Assembly (NCBI GenBank): GCA_001771065.1
Contig: MESQ01000005.1
Location: forward strand, 1 to 64,000
DNA length: 64,000 nt
Direction: 5' to 3'
Source: Burkholderiales bacterium RIFOXYD12_FULL_59_19
GTDB lineage: Bacteria; Pseudomonadota; Gammaproteobacteria; Burkholderiales; Burkholderiaceae_C
The notes under the pieces are model-generated. The model was given only the letters and a program-made list of their open reading frames with translations, ran no database searches and was not told the DNA's origin. The position numbers were made by a program, and so were the translations under genes. Every line of letters begins with the position of its first letter. Position 1 is the stretch's first letter. This document shows positions 45,389 through 55,034 of the stretch, in pieces.

Positions 45389-48300
45389 ATGAGCCACTTC
45401 CTTGATCGACTCACTTATTTCTCGCAACCCAAAGAAGCCTTCGCTGGCGAGCACGGCGTCACCACAGCTGAAGACCGCACCTGGGAAGACGCCTACCGTA
45501 CCCGCTGGGCCCACGACAAGATCGTGCGCTCGACACACGGCGTGAACTGCACCGGCTCCTGCTCATGGAAGATTTACGTCAAGGGCGGCATCGTGACCTG
45601 GGAAACCCAGCAAACCGACTACCCGCGCACGCGCTGGGACATGCCCAACCACGAGCCGCGTGGCTGCGCTCGCGGTGCCAGTTACAGCTGGTATTTGTAC
45701 AGCGCCAACCGCGTCAAGTACCCGCTGGTGCGTGGCCGACTGCTGAAACTCTGGCGTGAAGCCCGCCTGTCGATGGACCCGGTGGATGCCTGGGCCTCGA
45801 TTGCCCAGGACGATGCCAAGCGCCATGACTACCAGAGCGTGCGCGGCCTCGGCGGCTTTGTGCGCTCGGGTTGGGACGAGGTCAACGAGATGGTGACAGC
45901 GGCCAACATTTACACCATCAAGAAGCACGGCCCGGACCGTGTTATCGGTTTTTCGCCGATTCCCGCCATGTCGATGGTGAGTTATGCCGCCGGCAGCCGC
46001 TACCTGAGCCTGATTGGCGGCGTCTGCATGAGTTTTTACGACTGGTACTGCGACCTGCCACCGGCCAGCCCACAGGTCTGGGGTGAACAAACCGACGTGC
46101 CCGAATCAGCCGACTGGTACAACTCGTCGTTCATCATTGCCTGGGGTTCCAACGTGCCGCAAACACGCACACCCGACGCCCACTTCTTCACCGAGGTGCG
46201 CTACAAAGGCACCAAGACCGTGGCCGTCACGCCCGACTACTCTGAAGTCGCCAAGCTGTCTGACATCTGGATGAAACCCAAGCAGGGCACCGATGCTGCG
46301 GTCGCCATGGCCATGGGCCATGTCATCCTGAAAGAGTTCTACTTCCCCGACAAGGGCCAGTGCAGCGCTTATTTTGACGACTACGTGCGCCGTTACACCG
46401 ACATGCCGATGCTGGTGATGCTGAAAGAGCAGACCCTGCCCAGCGGCGAGGTGGTGATGGTGCCCGACCGTTATGTACGCGCCTCCGACTTCAATGGCAA
46501 GCTCGGTGCTGCCAACAACCCCGAGTGGAAAACTGTCGCCCTCAACGAAGACGGCAAGGTGGTGCTGCCCAACGGTGCCATCGGTTTCCGCTGGGGTGCT
46601 GACGGCCGAGCCGACGAAGGCCAGTGGAACCTGCATGCCAAGGAAGCCCGTCACGGCACCGATGTCAAGCTGAAACTCACGGTGATGGAAGGCGAAAACG
46701 CCAGCATTGAGACCGCCAAGGTGGGTTTCCCCTACTTCGGCGGCATCGTCAGCGAGAATTTCCCCAACAACGCCACGGGTGCTGCCGCCAACAACGTGCT
46801 GGTGCGTACCGTGCCGGTGCAGCGCATCTCGCTGGGCAAGGAGGGCGACAAGCGCGACGCCCTGGTGGCCACCGTGTTCGACCTGCAGGTGGCCAACTAC
46901 GGCGTGGCCCGCGGCTTAGTCGGTGAACTGGCTGCAAAGGACTTCAACGACGACACCCCTTACACACCGGCCTGGCAAGAGCGCATCACCGGCACGCCGC
47001 GTGAGCAGCTCATCACCGTGGCGCGCCAGTTTGCCGAAAACGCCGACAAGACCCATGGCAAGTCCATGGTGATCATCGGCGCAGCCATGAACCACTGGTA
47101 CCACGCTGACATGAACTACCGCGGCGTCATCAACATGCTGATGATGTGCGGCTGTATCGGCCAGTCGGGTGGCGGTTGGGCGCACTATGTAGGCCAGGAA
47201 AAACTGCGCCCGCAAACCGGCTGGACGGCGCTGGCCTTTGCACTGGACTGGATCCGTCCGCCCCGGCAGATGAACTCCACCAGCTTTTTCTACGCCCACA
47301 CCGACCAGTGGCGCTATGAAAAACTGGGCGTCGATGAAGTGCTGAGTCCCTTGGCCGACAAGTCCAAGTTTGGCGGCAGCATGATCGACTACAACGTGCG
47401 TGCTGAACGCATGGGCTGGTTGCCCTCGGCGCCCCAGCTCAAGACCAACCCGATGCAACTGGTTCGGGACGCGGTGGCAGCCAACATGGAGCCCAAGGAC
47501 TACCTGGTCAAAGGCCTGAAGGACGGCAGCCAGGCCATGAGCTGCGAAGACCCGGACCACCCCGACAACTGGCCGCGCAACATGTTCGTCTGGCGCTCCA
47601 ACATCCTGGGCTCCAGCGGCAAGGGCCACGAGTACTTCCTCAAACACCTGCTCGGTACCAGCAACGGCGTGCAGGGCAAGGACCTGGGCGCCGGTGATGC
47701 CAAGCCTGAAGAGGTGGTGTGGCACGACAAGGCGCCCGAGGGCAAGCTTGACCTGCTGGTCACGCTGGACTTCCGCATGAGCACCACCTGCCTGTACTCC
47801 GACATCGTGCTGCCCACCGCCACCTGGTACGAGAAGAACGACCTCAACACCAGTGACATGCACCCCTTCATCCATCCCTTGAGCACGGCGGTAGACCCGG
47901 CCTGGCAGTCCCGCAGCGACTGGGACATCTACAAGGGTTTCGCCAAGAAATTCAGCGAGATTTGCGTCGGCCATCTGGGCGTCGAGCGCGAGATGGTGCT
48001 GTCACCGCTGATGCACGACTCCCCCGCCGAGCTGGCACAACCCTTTGGCGTGCAGGACTGGAAGCGTGGCGAGATTGAGCTGATTCCGGGCAAAACGGCG
48101 CCCAACATGGTGGTGGTCGAGCGCGATTACCCCAACGTTTACAAGCGCTTTATCGCCTTGGGGCCACTGATGAACAAGGTGGGCAATGGCGGCAAGGGGA
48201 TCAACTGGGATACCAAGATTGAAGTGACCCAGTTGGGTCAGCTCAATGGCTTGACCACCGATGCCGGCGTGACCTGCGGTATGCCCAAGATCGAGACCGA

Positions 48301-49180
48301 CATCGATGCCTGCGAAGTGGTGTTGCAACTGGCCCCCGAAACCAACGGCCATGTCGCCGTGAAGGCCTGGAAGGCGCTGGGCAAACAGACCGGCATCGAC
48401 CACACCCACCTGGCGCTGTACCGCGAAGACGAAAAAATTCGCTTCCGCGACATCCAGGCCCAGCCACGCAAGATCATCAGCTCGCCCACCTGGAGCGGTA
48501 TTGAGAGTGAAACGGTGTCGTACAACGCCGGTTACACCAACGTGCACGAGATGATCCCATGGCGCACCCTGACCGGTCGTCAGCAGTTCTACATGGACCA
48601 CCCCTGGATGACGGCGTTTGGCGAAGGCTTCAGCAGCTACCGGCCGCCGGTCGACCTGAAAACCACCGCCGGCATTCACAACATCAAGCCCAACGGCAAC
48701 AAGGAAATTGCGCTGAACTTCATCACACCGCACCAGAAGTGGGGTATTCACTCCACTTACAGTGACAACCTGATGATGCTCACGCTCAACCGCGGCGGCA
48801 GCGTGGTCTGGCTCAGCGAAGACGACGCCAAGAGCGCAGGTATTGAGGACAACGACTGGATCGAAGTCTTTAACATCAACGGTGCCATTGCCGCCCGTGC
48901 CGTGGTCAGCCAGCGGGTCAACCCCGGCATGACGCTGATGTACCACTCGCAGGAGAAGATCATCAACACCCCCGGCTCGGAAATCACCGGGGTGCGCGGC
49001 GGTATTCACAACTCGGTCACCCGGATTGTGCTCAAGCCCACCCACATGATCGGTGGCTACGCCCAGTTCAGCTACGGCTTCAACTACTACGGCACCATCG
49101 GCACCAACCGCGATGAGTTTGTGGTGGTGCGCAAGATGGCCAAGGTGGACTGGCTGGACGACGAGGGGACGGCAGCATGA
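45389..49180 (+). CDS. narG: Respiratory nitrate reductase alpha subunit
   Basis: A 1263-residue catalytic subunit binding Mo-bisMGD and the FS0 [4Fe-4S] cluster. HGVNCTGSCSWKIYVKGG supplies the His/Cys ligands of FS0. PRGCARGASYSWYLYSANRVKYP and YDWYCDLPPASPQVWGEQTDVPESADWYNS belong to the cofactor site. No Tat signal is present, as expected for the cytoplasmic-facing NarG. The start MSHFLDRLTYFSQPKEAF follows GAGGCAACCC. A TGTCATTGCGAGCG-type repeat fragment lies in the leader (45310-45340). It is followed unusually by a 232-base gap before narH. Confidence 0.97.
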   Translation: MSHFLDRLTYFSQPKEAFAGEHGVTTAEDRTWEDAYRTRWAHDKIVRSTHGVNCTGSCSWKIYVKGGIVTWETQQTDYPRTRWDMPNHEPRGCARGASYSWYLYSANRVKYPLVRGRLLKLWREARLSMDPVDAWASIAQDDAKRHDYQSVRGLGGFVRSGWDEVNEMVTAANIYTIKKHGPDRVIGFSPIPAMSMVSYAAGSRYLSLIGGVCMSFYDWYCDLPPASPQVWGEQTDVPESADWYNSSFIIAWGSNVPQTRTPDAHFFTEVRYKGTKTVAVTPDYSEVAKLSDIWMKPKQGTDAAVAMAMGHVILKEFYFPDKGQCSAYFDDYVRRYTDMPMLVMLKEQTLPSGEVVMVPDRYVRASDFNGKLGAANNPEWKTVALNEDGKVVLPNGAIGFRWGADGRADEGQWNLHAKEARHGTDVKLKLTVMEGENASIETAKVGFPYFGGIVSENFPNNATGAAANNVLVRTVPVQRISLGKEGDKRDALVATVFDLQVANYGVARGLVGELAAKDFNDDTPYTPAWQERITGTPREQLITVARQFAENADKTHGKSMVIIGAAMNHWYHADMNYRGVINMLMMCGCIGQSGGGWAHYVGQEKLRPQTGWTALAFALDWIRPPRQMNSTSFFYAHTDQWRYEKLGVDEVLSPLADKSKFGGSMIDYNVRAERMGWLPSAPQLKTNPMQLVRDAVAANMEPKDYLVKGLKDGSQAMSCEDPDHPDNWPRNMFVWRSNILGSSGKGHEYFLKHLLGTSNGVQGKDLGAGDAKPEEVVWHDKAPEGKLDLLVTLDFRMSTTCLYSDIVLPTATWYEKNDLNTSDMHPFIHPLSTAVDPAWQSRSDWDIYKGFAKKFSEICVGHLGVEREMVLSPLMHDSPAELAQPFGVQDWKRGEIELIPGKTAPNMVVVERDYPNVYKRFIALGPLMNKVGNGGKGINWDTKIEVTQLGQLNGLTTDAGVTCGMPKIETDIDACEVVLQLAPETNGHVAVKAWKALGKQTGIDHTHLALYREDEKIRFRDIQAQPRKIISSPTWSGIESETVSYNAGYTNVHEMIPWRTLTGRQQFYMDHPWMTAFGEGFSSYRPPVDLKTTAGIHNIKPNGNKEIALNFITPHQKWGIHSTYSDNLMMLTLNRGGSVVWLSEDDAKSAGIEDNDWIEVFNINGAIAARAVVSQRVNPGMTLMYHSQEKIINTPGSEITGVRGGIHNSVTRIVLKPTHMIGGYAQFSYGFNYYGTIGTNRDEFVVVRKMAKVDWLDDEGTAA

Positions 49181-49412
49181 ACCGCGCTGCCTTACTCCTT
49201 CCCCCGCTGGGGGAAGGCAGGGATGGGGGCTGGCTTACCCGCAGCGCACGTCGGGTATCCAACTCCGCGAATGTCCCCCGGCTCGGTCTGCGACCGCAGC
49301 CTCCTCCTTTATTTCGCTACGTCGGACACCCAACGCACGCTGCTAGCCGTTGTCGGGGTCATTTCATGGTTGATGGGTTCAACTGTTTTGGTGAATGAAA
49401 GAGAGATTTGAA
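49181..49412. repeat. Repeat-bearing insertion between narG and narH
   Basis: narG and narH are normally contiguous, but 232 non-coding bases separate them here. It begins with a perfect hairpin CCTTCCCCC-GCT-GGGGGAAGG (49197-49217) followed by GGGATGGGGGC, a repeat type also seen near 33840-33875. The narG TGA overlaps an ATG (ATGA) that now opens only a short meaningless frame, suggesting that the original narH start was displaced by the insertion. Confidence 0.6.
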
Positions 49413-50936
49413 ATGAAAATTCGCGCACAAATCGGCATGGTGCTCAACCTGGACAAATGTATTGGTTGCCACACTTGCTCAGTCACCTGCAAAAACGTCT
49501 GGACCAGCCGCCCCGGCATGGAGTACGCCTGGTTCAACAACGTCGAGACCAAACCCGGCATCGGCTACCCGAAGGAATGGGAAAACCAGGACAAATGGAA
49601 CGGTGGCTGGATCCGCAAGGCCGACGGCAAAATCGAGCCGCGCCAGGGCGCCAAGTGGAAGTTGCTCATGCGCATCTTCGCGAACCCGAACCTGCCGCAA
49701 ATTGACGACTACTACGAGCCCTTCACCTTTGACTACGCCCACCTGCAATCGGCGCCCGAATCCAAGGCCGCACCCACGGCCCGTCCGCGCAGCCTGATCA
49801 CCGGCCAGCGCATGGAAAAAATTGTCTGGGGTCCGAACTGGGAAGAGATTTTGGGCGGCGAATTCTCCAAGCGCAGCAAGGACAAGAACTTCGACGACAT
49901 CCAGAAGGACATCTACGGTCAGTTCGAAAACACCTTCATGATGTACCTGCCGCGCCTGTGTGAGCACTGCCTGAACCCGGCGTGCGTGGCATCGTGCCCG
50001 TCGGGCTCGATCTACAAACGTGAGGAAGACGGCATTGTGCTGATCGACCAGGACAAATGCCGCGGCTGGCGCATGTGCATCAGTGGCTGCCCCTACAAAA
50101 AAATCTACTACAACTGGAAATCGGGCAAAGCCGAAAAGTGCATCTTTTGTTACCCGCGCATCGAAGCCGGCCAACCCACGGTGTGCTCTGAAACCTGTGT
50201 CGGGCGCATTCGTTACCTGGGCGTGCTGCTGTACGACGCCGACCGCATCCAGGAGGCCGCGAGCGTGGAACATGACCGCGACCTGTACCAGGCCCAGCTT
50301 GACATCTTCCTGGACCCGAACGACCCGAAGGTGATCGAGCAGGCCCGCATTGACGGTATTCCAGACAAGTGGATGGACGCCGCCCGCAACAGCCCGGTCT
50401 ACAAGATGGCCGTGGAATGGAAAGTCGCCCTGCCCTTGCACCCCGAGTACCGCACGCTGCCGATGGTCTGGTACGTGCCACCGCTCTCCCCCATCAGCGC
50501 GGCGGCCAACGCGGGCAACATTGGCATCAACGGTGAAATTCCCGATGTCAAACAACTGCGCATTCCGGTCAAGTACCTGGCCAATCTGCTGACCGCGGGT
50601 GATACCTTCCCGGTGGAGCGCGCGCTGGAGCGCATGCTCGCCATGCGCGCCTACCAGCGTGGCAAACATGTCGACGGCAAACCCAATATGGCGGCGCTGG
50701 AACAAGTGCAAATGAGCACGCTGGAGGTCGAGGAGATGTACCAGGTGATGGCCATTGCCAATTACGAAGACCGCTTTGTCATCCCCAGCACACACCGCGA
50801 ATACGCCGAAAACACCTTTGACGTGCGCGGTGGCTGCGGCTTCTCGTTCGGCAACGGCTGCTCGGATGGCGCCAGCGAAGCCAGCCTGTTTGGTGGAGCC
50901 AAGCGCCGCACCATTCCTATCCAGGCGGAGGTCTGA
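49413..50936 (+). CDS. narH: Respiratory nitrate reductase beta subunit
   Basis: A 507-residue electron-transfer subunit with four Fe-S clusters. The first motif is CIGCHTCSVTCKN. The second region reads CEHCLNPACVASCPSG. The third, CRGWRMCISGCPYKK, has Trp in place of one Cys, giving the [3Fe-4S] cluster. The last is CIFCYPRIEAGQPTVCSETC. The ATG at 49413 is preceded by AGAGAG. An in-frame ATG at 49395 is possible but lacks homology. narJ follows two bases after the stop. Confidence 0.96.
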   Translation: MKIRAQIGMVLNLDKCIGCHTCSVTCKNVWTSRPGMEYAWFNNVETKPGIGYPKEWENQDKWNGGWIRKADGKIEPRQGAKWKLLMRIFANPNLPQIDDYYEPFTFDYAHLQSAPESKAAPTARPRSLITGQRMEKIVWGPNWEEILGGEFSKRSKDKNFDDIQKDIYGQFENTFMMYLPRLCEHCLNPACVASCPSGSIYKREEDGIVLIDQDKCRGWRMCISGCPYKKIYYNWKSGKAEKCIFCYPRIEAGQPTVCSETCVGRIRYLGVLLYDADRIQEAASVEHDRDLYQAQLDIFLDPNDPKVIEQARIDGIPDKWMDAARNSPVYKMAVEWKVALPLHPEYRTLPMVWYVPPLSPISAAANAGNIGINGEIPDVKQLRIPVKYLANLLTAGDTFPVERALERMLAMRAYQRGKHVDGKPNMAALEQVQMSTLEVEEMYQVMAIANYEDRFVIPSTHREYAENTFDVRGGCGFSFGNGCSDGASEASLFGGAKRRTIPIQAEV

Positions 50937-50938
50937 TC

Positions 50939-51658
50939 ATGAGTCTGTTTTCCAACCCAGTTCCAGCGTCCCTGAGTCTGCGCGTTTTGGCGCGGCTGCT
51001 GTCCTACCCCGATGCGCAGTTGCGCGGCGACCTCGCCGACATGCGCCAGGCGCTGTTGTCCGAGAAAGCCATCGCTTCGGCGCGCCTGGAAGAACTTGAC
51101 GCACTCATCAACGGCTTGACACGCGGCAACGCGCTTGACAACGAGGCCGAGTACGTCGAGGTCTTTGACCGCGGCCGCGCCACCTCGCTGCACCTGTTCG
51201 AACATGTACATGGCGACTCGCGTGACCGCGGCCCGGCCATGATCGACCTGGCGCAAACCTACGAAAAAGCCGGCTTGTTCCTCGGCCCCGACGAAATGCC
51301 GGACTACCTGCCGGTGGTGCTTGAGTTTGTGTCGACCCAACCCCCCAAGGAGTCGCGCGCCTTTTTGGGCGAAATGGCGCACATCTTCAATGCCATTTTC
51401 AACGCCTTGCAACTGCGCAACAGCCCCTATGCCAGTGTGCTGGGGGCGCTGCTGGAACTCAGCGGCGAAAAAGCGCATCCGGTGAAGGTCGTGGCCGATG
51501 AGCCGCTCGACACCAGTTGGGAAGAACCGGTGGTGTTTGATGGTTGCTCCGTCAAGGGGCAGACCAAGCCGGATCAACCCCAACCCATTCATTTTGTTAA
51601 AACCGATGCGGCTAACCCCCGTCAAAGCGCGACCGCAACAGCTGGAGCCCCACTATGA
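50939..51658 (+). CDS. narJ: Nitrate reductase assembly chaperone NarJ
   Basis: A 239-residue all-helical chaperone needed to insert molybdenum cofactor into NarG and to hold the complex back until mature. It has LRVLARLLSYPDAQLRGDLADM, then YVEVFDRGRATSLHLFEHVHGDSRDRGPAM, the family hallmark, and GPDEMPDYLPVVLEFVS. It overlaps narI by four bases (ATGA). Confidence 0.94.
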   Translation: MSLFSNPVPASLSLRVLARLLSYPDAQLRGDLADMRQALLSEKAIASARLEELDALINGLTRGNALDNEAEYVEVFDRGRATSLHLFEHVHGDSRDRGPAMIDLAQTYEKAGLFLGPDEMPDYLPVVLEFVSTQPPKESRAFLGEMAHIFNAIFNALQLRNSPYASVLGALLELSGEKAHPVKVVADEPLDTSWEEPVVFDGCSVKGQTKPDQPQPIHFVKTDAANPRQSATATAGAPL

Positions 51659-52389
51659 ACACCCTTGATTACCTTCTGTTTGGCGTCTACCCCTACATCG
51701 CCTTCGCCGTCTTCCTGCTCGGCAGCCTGATCCGCTTCGACCGCGACCAGTACACCTGGAAAAGCGACTCGTCGCAGATGCTGAAAATGGGGCAATTACG
51801 CTGGGGCAGCAACCTGTTCCACATTGGTGTGTTATTCCTGTTCTTTGGTCACACAGTAGGCATGCTGACACCGCACTTTGTCTACGAGCACTTCATCAGT
51901 GCCGGCGACAAACAACTCATGGCCATGGTCAGCGGCGGTTTTGCGGGCTTGCTCGGTTTTGTGGGCGTCACCATTCTGTTGCACCGTCGCCTGACCGAGC
52001 CACGCATCCGCATCAACTCCAAAACCAGCGACATCGTGCTGCTGCTCCTGCTGTGGCTGCAACTGGTGCTGGGTCTGGCCACCGTGCCGCTGTCAGGTCA
52101 ACACCTGGACGGCAGCATGATGATGAAGCTGGCTGGCTGGGCACAGGCCATCGTGACCTTCCAGCCCGGCGCGGTTGCCCTGCTGGCAGACGCGGGCTTC
52201 ATCTTTAAGGCACACATGTTCCTGGGCATGACCATCTTCTTCATCTTCCCATTCACCCGTCTGGTGCACGTCTGGAGCGGTTTTGCTTCGGTGACTTACC
52301 TGACGCGCCCCTACCAGGTGGTGCGGGCCCGGCGCCTGAATGTGCCCGCCGGGCAAAACCAGCCGCGTCGCCCTGGTGCCGGTGTTTAA
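51655..52389 (+). CDS. narI: Respiratory nitrate reductase gamma subunit
   Basis: A 244-residue di-haem b membrane subunit that oxidises quinol and passes electrons to NarH. Five helices are visible, starting YLLFGVYPYIAFAVFLLGSLIRFDRDQYTWKS. The haem-ligand histidines lie in helices beginning NLFHIGVLFLFFGHTVGM and in the C-terminal FKAHMFLGMTIFFIFPFTRLVHVWS. The TAA is 10 bases from the next gene. Confidence 0.95.
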   Translation: MNTLDYLLFGVYPYIAFAVFLLGSLIRFDRDQYTWKSDSSQMLKMGQLRWGSNLFHIGVLFLFFGHTVGMLTPHFVYEHFISAGDKQLMAMVSGGFAGLLGFVGVTILLHRRLTEPRIRINSKTSDIVLLLLLWLQLVLGLATVPLSGQHLDGSMMMKLAGWAQAIVTFQPGAVALLADAGFIFKAHMFLGMTIFFIFPFTRLVHVWSGFASVTYLTRPYQVVRARRLNVPAGQNQPRRPGAGV

Positions 52390-52399
52390 GGTGACGGCC

Positions 52400-53194
52400 A
52401 TGCAAACAACTCACCCGACCGAAGCCACCGTGGCGAGCATCAATGGTGTTGCGCTGCATAACGCAGGCGATGCCTTGACGGCAGACGAATTACGCCAGCG
52501 CGCTTACGCCGAATTGTTGCGTCAAACCGCCATTCAAAAAGGCTTGCTGGACGCGAATGACGACCCCGGCACCGACGGTATGGCCAGCGATGCGGCATCG
52601 ACAGCCATCGAAACCCTGCTGGAGCAGGAACTGCTGGTGCCAGAGCCATCCGAGGAAGCCTGCCGCCGCCACCACGCGGCCAACCAGGCAAGCCACTACA
52701 CCACCGGTGAACGCGTGCATGTGCGCCACATTTTGTTCGCGGTCACGCCTGGGGTAGACCTGAACGCCCTGCGCAAGCAGGCCGAAGGCACGCTGCTCAA
52801 TGTGCGCTGCTTTGACAACAACAATACCAACGACGCCTTCTCCAAGGCCGCCAGCACATTGTCCAACTGCCCCAGCGGCGCCAACGGCGGCCAACTGGGC
52901 TGGTTGACCACAACCGACTGTGCACCCGAGTTTGCCAAGGAGCTGTTTGGTCACCCGGAAGTAGGTGTGCTGCCGCGCCTGGTGCACAGCCGGTTCGGCC
53001 TGCATGTGGTGGAAGTTCTTGCGCGAGAGGCCGGCCTGGCCCAGCCCTTTGAGTCGGTGCACGGTGCTGTGCGCATGACGCTGAAGCAGCAGACCTATGT
53101 GACCGCGCTGCGCCAGTACCTGAGCCTGGTGGCTGGCGCGGCCATTGTCCAGGGTGTGGACCTGGAAGCCGCCGACACACCACTGGTGCAATAG
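52400..53194 (+). CDS. Parvulin-type peptidyl-prolyl isomerase of the nar operon
   Basis: A 264-residue protein with an N-terminal helical region and a rotamase domain (~115-220) reading VHVRHILFAVTPGVDLNALRKQAEG ... GGQLGWLTTTDCAPEFAKELFG ... SRFGLHVVEVL. No signal peptide is seen, so it is probably cytoplasmic, like NifM-type isomerases that help a partner enzyme fold. Genes of this type often follow narI in betaproteobacteria. The ATG at 52400 was chosen because homology starts there. Confidence 0.85.
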   Translation: MQTTHPTEATVASINGVALHNAGDALTADELRQRAYAELLRQTAIQKGLLDANDDPGTDGMASDAASTAIETLLEQELLVPEPSEEACRRHHAANQASHYTTGERVHVRHILFAVTPGVDLNALRKQAEGTLLNVRCFDNNNTNDAFSKAASTLSNCPSGANGGQLGWLTTTDCAPEFAKELFGHPEVGVLPRLVHSRFGLHVVEVLAREAGLAQPFESVHGAVRMTLKQQTYVTALRQYLSLVAGAAIVQGVDLEAADTPLVQ

Positions 53195-53204
53195 GCAGTC
53201 AAAG

Positions 53205-53921
53205 ATGACCCTTGCTGCAGTGCCTGATGAATTGCTGGCGCGTATTCGGCGCTTTCACGACCACACCTTTCCGGGTGTGCAGGAGCAGTTCCAGACCCTG
53301 ATTGCCGAGGGTCAGCACCCGACCATTCTCTTCATTGGTTGCTCGGACTCACGCCTGGTGCCCTACATGCTCACAGGCATGGGCCCGGGCGAACTTTTTC
53401 TGGTACGCAACGTCGGTGCCTTTGTGCCGCCTTATGACGGCTCGGCCGGTTTTCATGGCACCTCAGCCGCCATTGAATTTGCTGTGCTTAATTTGAAGGT
53501 GTCGCGCATTGTGGTCTGTGGCCACAGCCACTGCGGCGGTATTCGGGCGCTGTACGAAGAGGTGAATCCACAGGCCAAAAACCTGATCGCCTGGCTGGAA
53601 TTGGGGCGTGAGGCAGTGTTGCCGGTGCAGATCACTGACGAAGCATTACGCCGCACCGAGCAACGCGCGGTAGTGCAGCAATTGGAGCGGCTCATGGGTT
53701 ACCCCATGGTGCGCACCCAGGTGGAAGCCGACCAGATGACGCTGCATGGCTGGCACTATGTCATTGAAGATGGTGAAATCCATGTCTTTGACGTTCATAG
53801 CGGTCAATTTATTCCGGCTTCAGTGGCCTCGCACAGCGGTCACGGCCCGTATGTGGCGCATTTGTCAGAGCCCATGTTCAACGAGATCGATTCAGCTTAC
53901 AACACCCACCTCACACCATGA
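53205..53921 (+). CDS. Beta-carbonic anhydrase
   Basis: A 238-residue zinc enzyme interconverting CO2 and bicarbonate. Zinc ligands are Cys in FIGCSDSRL and His plus Cys in VVCGHSHCGGI; the Asp-Arg dyad (CSDSR) is intact. It starts 10 bases after the isomerase and overlaps the next gene by four bases, so it is locked into the nar transcript. A link to bicarbonate or pH balance during nitrate respiration is inferred from position. Confidence 0.93.
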   Translation: MTLAAVPDELLARIRRFHDHTFPGVQEQFQTLIAEGQHPTILFIGCSDSRLVPYMLTGMGPGELFLVRNVGAFVPPYDGSAGFHGTSAAIEFAVLNLKVSRIVVCGHSHCGGIRALYEEVNPQAKNLIAWLELGREAVLPVQITDEALRRTEQRAVVQQLERLMGYPMVRTQVEADQMTLHGWHYVIEDGEIHVFDVHSGQFIPASVASHSGHGPYVAHLSEPMFNEIDSAYNTHLTP

Positions 53922-54322
53922 CCATTTCCAATTTTGACGATTTGTTGCAGGCAGCACGCCAACAGGCGCAACCACAACGCCTGCTGATGGTTTTTGCCTG
54001 CGCAGAATTACCCGACGACTGCACACCGGAACAACGCCGGGAATTTGAATCCGGCGGCGGCGGCGCCCTGGTGCCGGCCATGTGCGCCGACAAGACCCCC
54101 GAAGAGATCCAGAGCTTTGCCACGCTCAAACTCGAGTCTGGCCAGTTTCAAAGCCAGTGGCATGTGGTGTTCGTAGCCGCCCTGTCGGGTGCCATCAACA
54201 CGCCGCCGAGCAGCAGCGACATCGAACAGACGCTGGACCGCATGGTTGAGTCCATCAAACTTGGCGCGCTCGCCAACATGATCGCCTTTGACACCTCGGG
54301 CAGCGCCATCACACTGGAATAA
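53918..54322 (+). CDS. Conserved hypothetical protein of the nar operon
   Basis: A 134-residue cytoplasmic protein with LLMVFACAELPDDCTPEQRREFESGGGGALVPAMCADKTPEEI. It overlaps the carbonic anhydrase by four bases (ATGA) and lies two bases ahead of the Crp/Fnr gene. I recall close relatives in Burkholderiales being labelled ribonucleotide reductase subunit alpha, but at this size and without the catalytic cysteines that label is not supported. Function is unknown. Confidence 0.65.
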   Translation: MTISNFDDLLQAARQQAQPQRLLMVFACAELPDDCTPEQRREFESGGGGALVPAMCADKTPEEIQSFATLKLESGQFQSQWHVVFVAALSGAINTPPSSSDIEQTLDRMVESIKLGALANMIAFDTSGSAITLE

Positions 54323-54324
54323 GC

Positions 54325-55029
54325 ATGACGCTGGACCCCAAATTTTTTGATATGCCGCGCTATCTGGCAGGTTCGCCGTTGTTCAGTGGCTTGTCTTCTA
54401 ATGAGCTCGCGCGCATTGCACAAAGCTGTCAGATCAGAAGTTACACCAAGGGTGAGATGATTTTCAGCCTGGGCGAGGCCTGCGAGGCCTTTCATATGGT
54501 GGTCGCCGGACAGGTCAAGTTATTTGTGGTTTCGCCTGTTGGCCAGGAAAAAGTCATTGAAATCATCAGCCCCGGGCAAAGTTTTGCCGAGGCGCTGGTG
54601 TTCTTGAACAAGCCCTACATCCTGAGTGCACAAGCGCTTGCCGAAACGGTGCTGGTCAACGTCAGCAAACGCGGTGTGTTCAGCGAAATTGAACAAGACC
54701 CCCACTTTGCCTTGCACATGTTGGCGGGCGTTTCAAGGCGGCTGCATGGCCTGATTCAGGATGTAGAGGCGTATGCGCTGCGCAATGGCATGCAGCGCCT
54801 GATTGGCTACTTGCTGCGTGATGTCGAAATGGACGCCGCCAACGGCCAAAGTACCGTCACGGTGTCTCTTCCCGCCAGTAAAGCGACCATCGCCTCACGC
54901 CTGTCGCTCACACCCGAGTATTTTTCACGCGTACTGCATGAACTTGAGGCACAGCAGCTCATCACCATCGACCGGCGCGAAATCCGGATCCTGAATGTGC
55001 AGAAACTGGCAGGCTACGGCTCGCCGTAA
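54325..55029 (+). CDS. Crp/Fnr-family regulator, DNR/NnrR-like
   Basis: A 234-residue regulator. It has a cyclic-nucleotide-binding-like domain (~15-135), a long dimerisation helix (~135-165) and a winged helix (~175-225) with ASRLSLTPEYFSRVLHELEAQQLI. The N-terminal cysteine cluster of FNR/ANR is absent, which points to the NO-responsive DNR/NnrR-type branch or another haem-linked branch. The recognition helix (TPEYFSRVLHEL) is not the E-xx-S-R of FNR, so its box may differ. Position at the end of the nar transcript suggests feedback on denitrification genes. Confidence 0.8.
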   Translation: MTLDPKFFDMPRYLAGSPLFSGLSSNELARIAQSCQIRSYTKGEMIFSLGEACEAFHMVVAGQVKLFVVSPVGQEKVIEIISPGQSFAEALVFLNKPYILSAQALAETVLVNVSKRGVFSEIEQDPHFALHMLAGVSRRLHGLIQDVEAYALRNGMQRLIGYLLRDVEMDAANGQSTVTVSLPASKATIASRLSLTPEYFSRVLHELEAQQLITIDRREIRILNVQKLAGYGSP

Positions 55030-55034
55030 ATTGA

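Noticed and set aside
53918..54322. Ribonucleotide reductase subunit alpha
   Set aside because: I recall this label for relatives, but the protein is only 134 residues with no catalytic cysteines or nucleotide-binding motifs.
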